A stretch of DNA of 7,260 nt, from positions 1 through 7,260 of the forward strand of contig JAJRPL010000156.1 in the NCBI GenBank assembly GCA_024280815.1. Direction: 5' to 3'. Under the pieces are notes generated by a model, which saw only the letters and a program-made list of their open reading frames with translations, did no database searches and had not been told where the DNA came from. This DNA is from Bacteroidota bacterium. Lineage in GTDB: Bacteria; Bacteroidota; Bacteroidia; Flavobacteriales; Flavobacteriaceae. Of the stretch, positions 6,196 through 7,260 are shown piece by piece (the first letter of the stretch is position 1; every line of letters begins with the position of its first letter). The position numbers and the translations under genes are program-made.

Positions 6196-6428
6196 TTAAA
6201 ATAACGTGAGTTCGACATATTAATAATTGTAATTTTCTGTTAATCAAATATTCAATAGTTAAGTGTCATTCAGTCCCGAAGATTCGGGAGTAATGAGGGA
6301 CGAGTGGAGTGAAGAATCTCAATTAATTTCAATAGAGATTCCTCCTACGTCTGAATGACATAGTGTTGATAATCATACACTTATCAATTTTATGTACTTT
6401 TGGTTATGTCGAACTCACGTTAAAATAA
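6196..6428. mobile_element. MITE-like non-autonomous element with 9-bp target duplication
   Basis: TAACGTGAGTTCGACATA at 6202-6219 is the exact reverse complement of 6405-6422, giving an 18-bp perfect inverted repeat. The word TTAAAATAA occurs at 6196-6204 and again at 6420-6428, directly at the two ends. The simplest reading is a 215-bp element (6205-6419) with ends CGTGAG...CTCACG, flanked by a 9-bp target-site duplication. No transposase is encoded, so it would need one supplied in trans. The duplicated word is AT-rich, but its exact placement at both termini is hard to explain by chance. An alternative is a large hairpin-forming intergenic repeat that was never mobile. Confidence 0.6.
6264..6360. 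repeat. REP-like multi-hairpin unit inside the element
   Basis: The outer stem is TGTCATTCAG (6264-6273) pairing exactly with 6351-6360. Directly inside is a small hairpin, TCCCGAA-GA-TTCGGGA (6274-6289). A third stem joins GAATCTC (6314-6320) to GAGATTC (6335-6341) and can extend through GGAG/CTCC with a bulge. Together these form a three-way junction. The 'GTCATTC...GAAGAATCTC' and 'TCCCGAAG' wording resembles short palindromic repeats I recall from Bacteroidota intergenic regions. It may be an independent repeat nested in the larger inverted repeat or an integral part of it. Confidence 0.6.
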
Positions 6429-6541
6429 GATTCAAATTCTTTCATTAAAAATGACATAGAATAATTAATTCAATATAATTCTTTACTTTTACTCTATAAG
6501 TCATTACTTAAAGTGAAATCAACTACCCGATTTAAACCTGG

Positions 6542-7260
6542 TTAATGCTTTATCAGCTTACCTAAAAAGTTTCTATCAACATCTTTCAATGTTATTTTTA
6601 AAGAAAATTGATTTTTATCAGACCATTGTATTGAAGTCGCCTTTATTAAATTAAGTATTTTGACTTGCTCTTTTTTTAAAGGAATGTCTAATGGTTCTTG
6701 CAAGTACTTGTCTATATCAAAATAAAAATTTAATTTAGAAGATGTCTTTTTTGAAGCTTGTTTATTTTGCTGTTGAGCTACAGATAGTTTAAAATCACCC
6801 TCAGTATCTGCAACTACAAATTTATAAACTGGTATTGTAGTGAAAATAGTATCACCATCATGTATTTGAATGGCTTTTTTTCGCCAAAAATACTTTGTTA
6901 AACTTGAATCTTTTTCTTGACCTAGTTCTATAGCTAAAGTTGGAACTGTCTTTTCTTGAGTTGCTGTTTTTTTAACTTTATTAAAGTCATCATCAAACTC
7001 ATACGTCACAATTGTATCTGTAACATTCTTAATAGATGCTAAATTCAAATAAACTTTTCCATCCCATTTATTTACAATAGAATCTAATGATAAATGAGTA
7101 ATTTCATCAAACTTAATGGTTCCTTTTTTTACAAGCTCATTAAACTGTGAATTGTCTTTATTAATTTTTGAAGTAAAGAAACTTACAGGATCTCCTGTCA
7201 TTTCAGGAAAATCATTACTCGTGAAAAAATCGGATTCTAAATTTCCTGTAATTTCAAAAA
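6542..7260 (-). CDS. Unrecognised protein, 3' part (start outside window)
   Basis: The frame is open from the right edge to the TAA at 6544-6542, giving 238 full codons in view. The ATG at 7201 is not a convincing start, because the frame continues upstream without a stop for 19 more codons (reading '...EITGNLESDFFTSNDF...') to the edge. I do not recognise the family. The visible part is rich in Lys, Asp, Thr and Ser, has no cysteine and no membrane segment, and looks like alternating beta strands ('KVYLNLASIKNV', 'IVTYEFDDDF', 'IPVYKFVVADTEGDFKLSV'). It then has a Gln/Lys-rich linker and a C-terminal 'FSLKITLKDVD' strand. An envelope beta-rich protein, possibly of the AsmA/TamB sort, is a guess only. 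It converges with apaG across the repeat region. Confidence 0.75.
   Translation of the reverse strand, partial: FEITGNLESDFFTSNDFPEMTGDPVSFFTSKINKDNSQFNELVKKGTIKFDEITHLSLDSIVNKWDGKVYLNLASIKNVTDTIVTYEFDDDFNKVKKTATQEKTVPTLAIELGQEKDSSLTKYFWRKKAIQIHDGDTIFTTIPVYKFVVADTEGDFKLSVAQQQNKQASKKTSSKLNFYFDIDKYLQEPLDIPLKKEQVKILNLIKATSIQWSDKNQFSLKITLKDVDRNFLGKLIKH

Larger units (their letters stand above)
6103..6541. other. Gene-free stretch holding a MITE-like element
   Basis: This 439-bp region lies between the convergent ends of apaG and the minus-strand gene at the right. No reading frame of credible length is present. About half is the inverted-repeat element at 6196-6428. The left flank has a weak promoter-like TAATTTCG (6153-6160) followed by an ATG at 6177 whose frame stops after 10 codons. 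The right flank (6429-6541) is AT-rich with nothing recognisable. I see no strong U-tailed terminator for either convergent gene; the hairpins of the element might serve that purpose. Confidence 0.7.

Noticed and set aside
7199..7201. ATG as the start of the right-hand minus-strand gene
   Set aside because: The frame stays open upstream to the window edge and the codons there look like a continuation of the same protein; no promoter or initiation signal is next to this ATG.

Overview
The window looks like chromosomal DNA from a low-GC member of the Bacteroidota, most likely a marine-type Flavobacteriaceae. Four things point there: an Na+-NQR operon, a DUF5103 type IX secretion plug protein, TAnnTTTG-type -7 promoter boxes with no clear Shine-Dalgarno sequences, and several dispersed intergenic repeats of a style familiar from this phylum. 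I cannot name the genus.

Layout. Positions 136-4172 (minus strand) hold nqrA, nqrB, nqrC and nqrD in the canonical order. They encode the first four subunits of the sodium-pumping NADH:quinone oxidoreductase. nqrE and nqrF are not in the window. Where nqrE would be expected, immediately after nqrD, there is instead a heptad repeat (98-132) and the first 25 codons of a four-helix-bundle/23S rRNA intervening-sequence-type protein that runs off the left edge (1-76). The only other sizeable spacer in the operon, between nqrB and nqrC, is filled by another repeat: four CACAG units spaced 10-11 bp apart.

A 207-bp divergent intergenic region (4173-4379) separates nqrA from a plus-strand gene for the T9SS plug protein (4380-5627). 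Each divergent gene has a perfect TAnnTTTG box at nearly the same distance from its ATG, and a 9-bp perfect inverted repeat lies between them. apaG (5716-6102) follows the plug gene and has its own TAnnTTTG box.

The gene-free stretch 6103-6541 contains the clearest mobile-like structure. It is a 215-bp element with inverted ends, flanked by a 9-bp direct repeat (TTAAAATAA), and it carries an internal multi-hairpin REP-like unit. The right end (6542-7260, minus strand) is the 3' part of an unrecognised protein gene whose start lies outside the window.

The protein-coding genes are ordinary housekeeping or secretion genes. The interesting material is the three different repeat families, two of which occupy junctions of an energy-metabolism operon, and an atypical FMN-attachment motif (SGET) in NqrB. 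I see no clear new multi-gene system.
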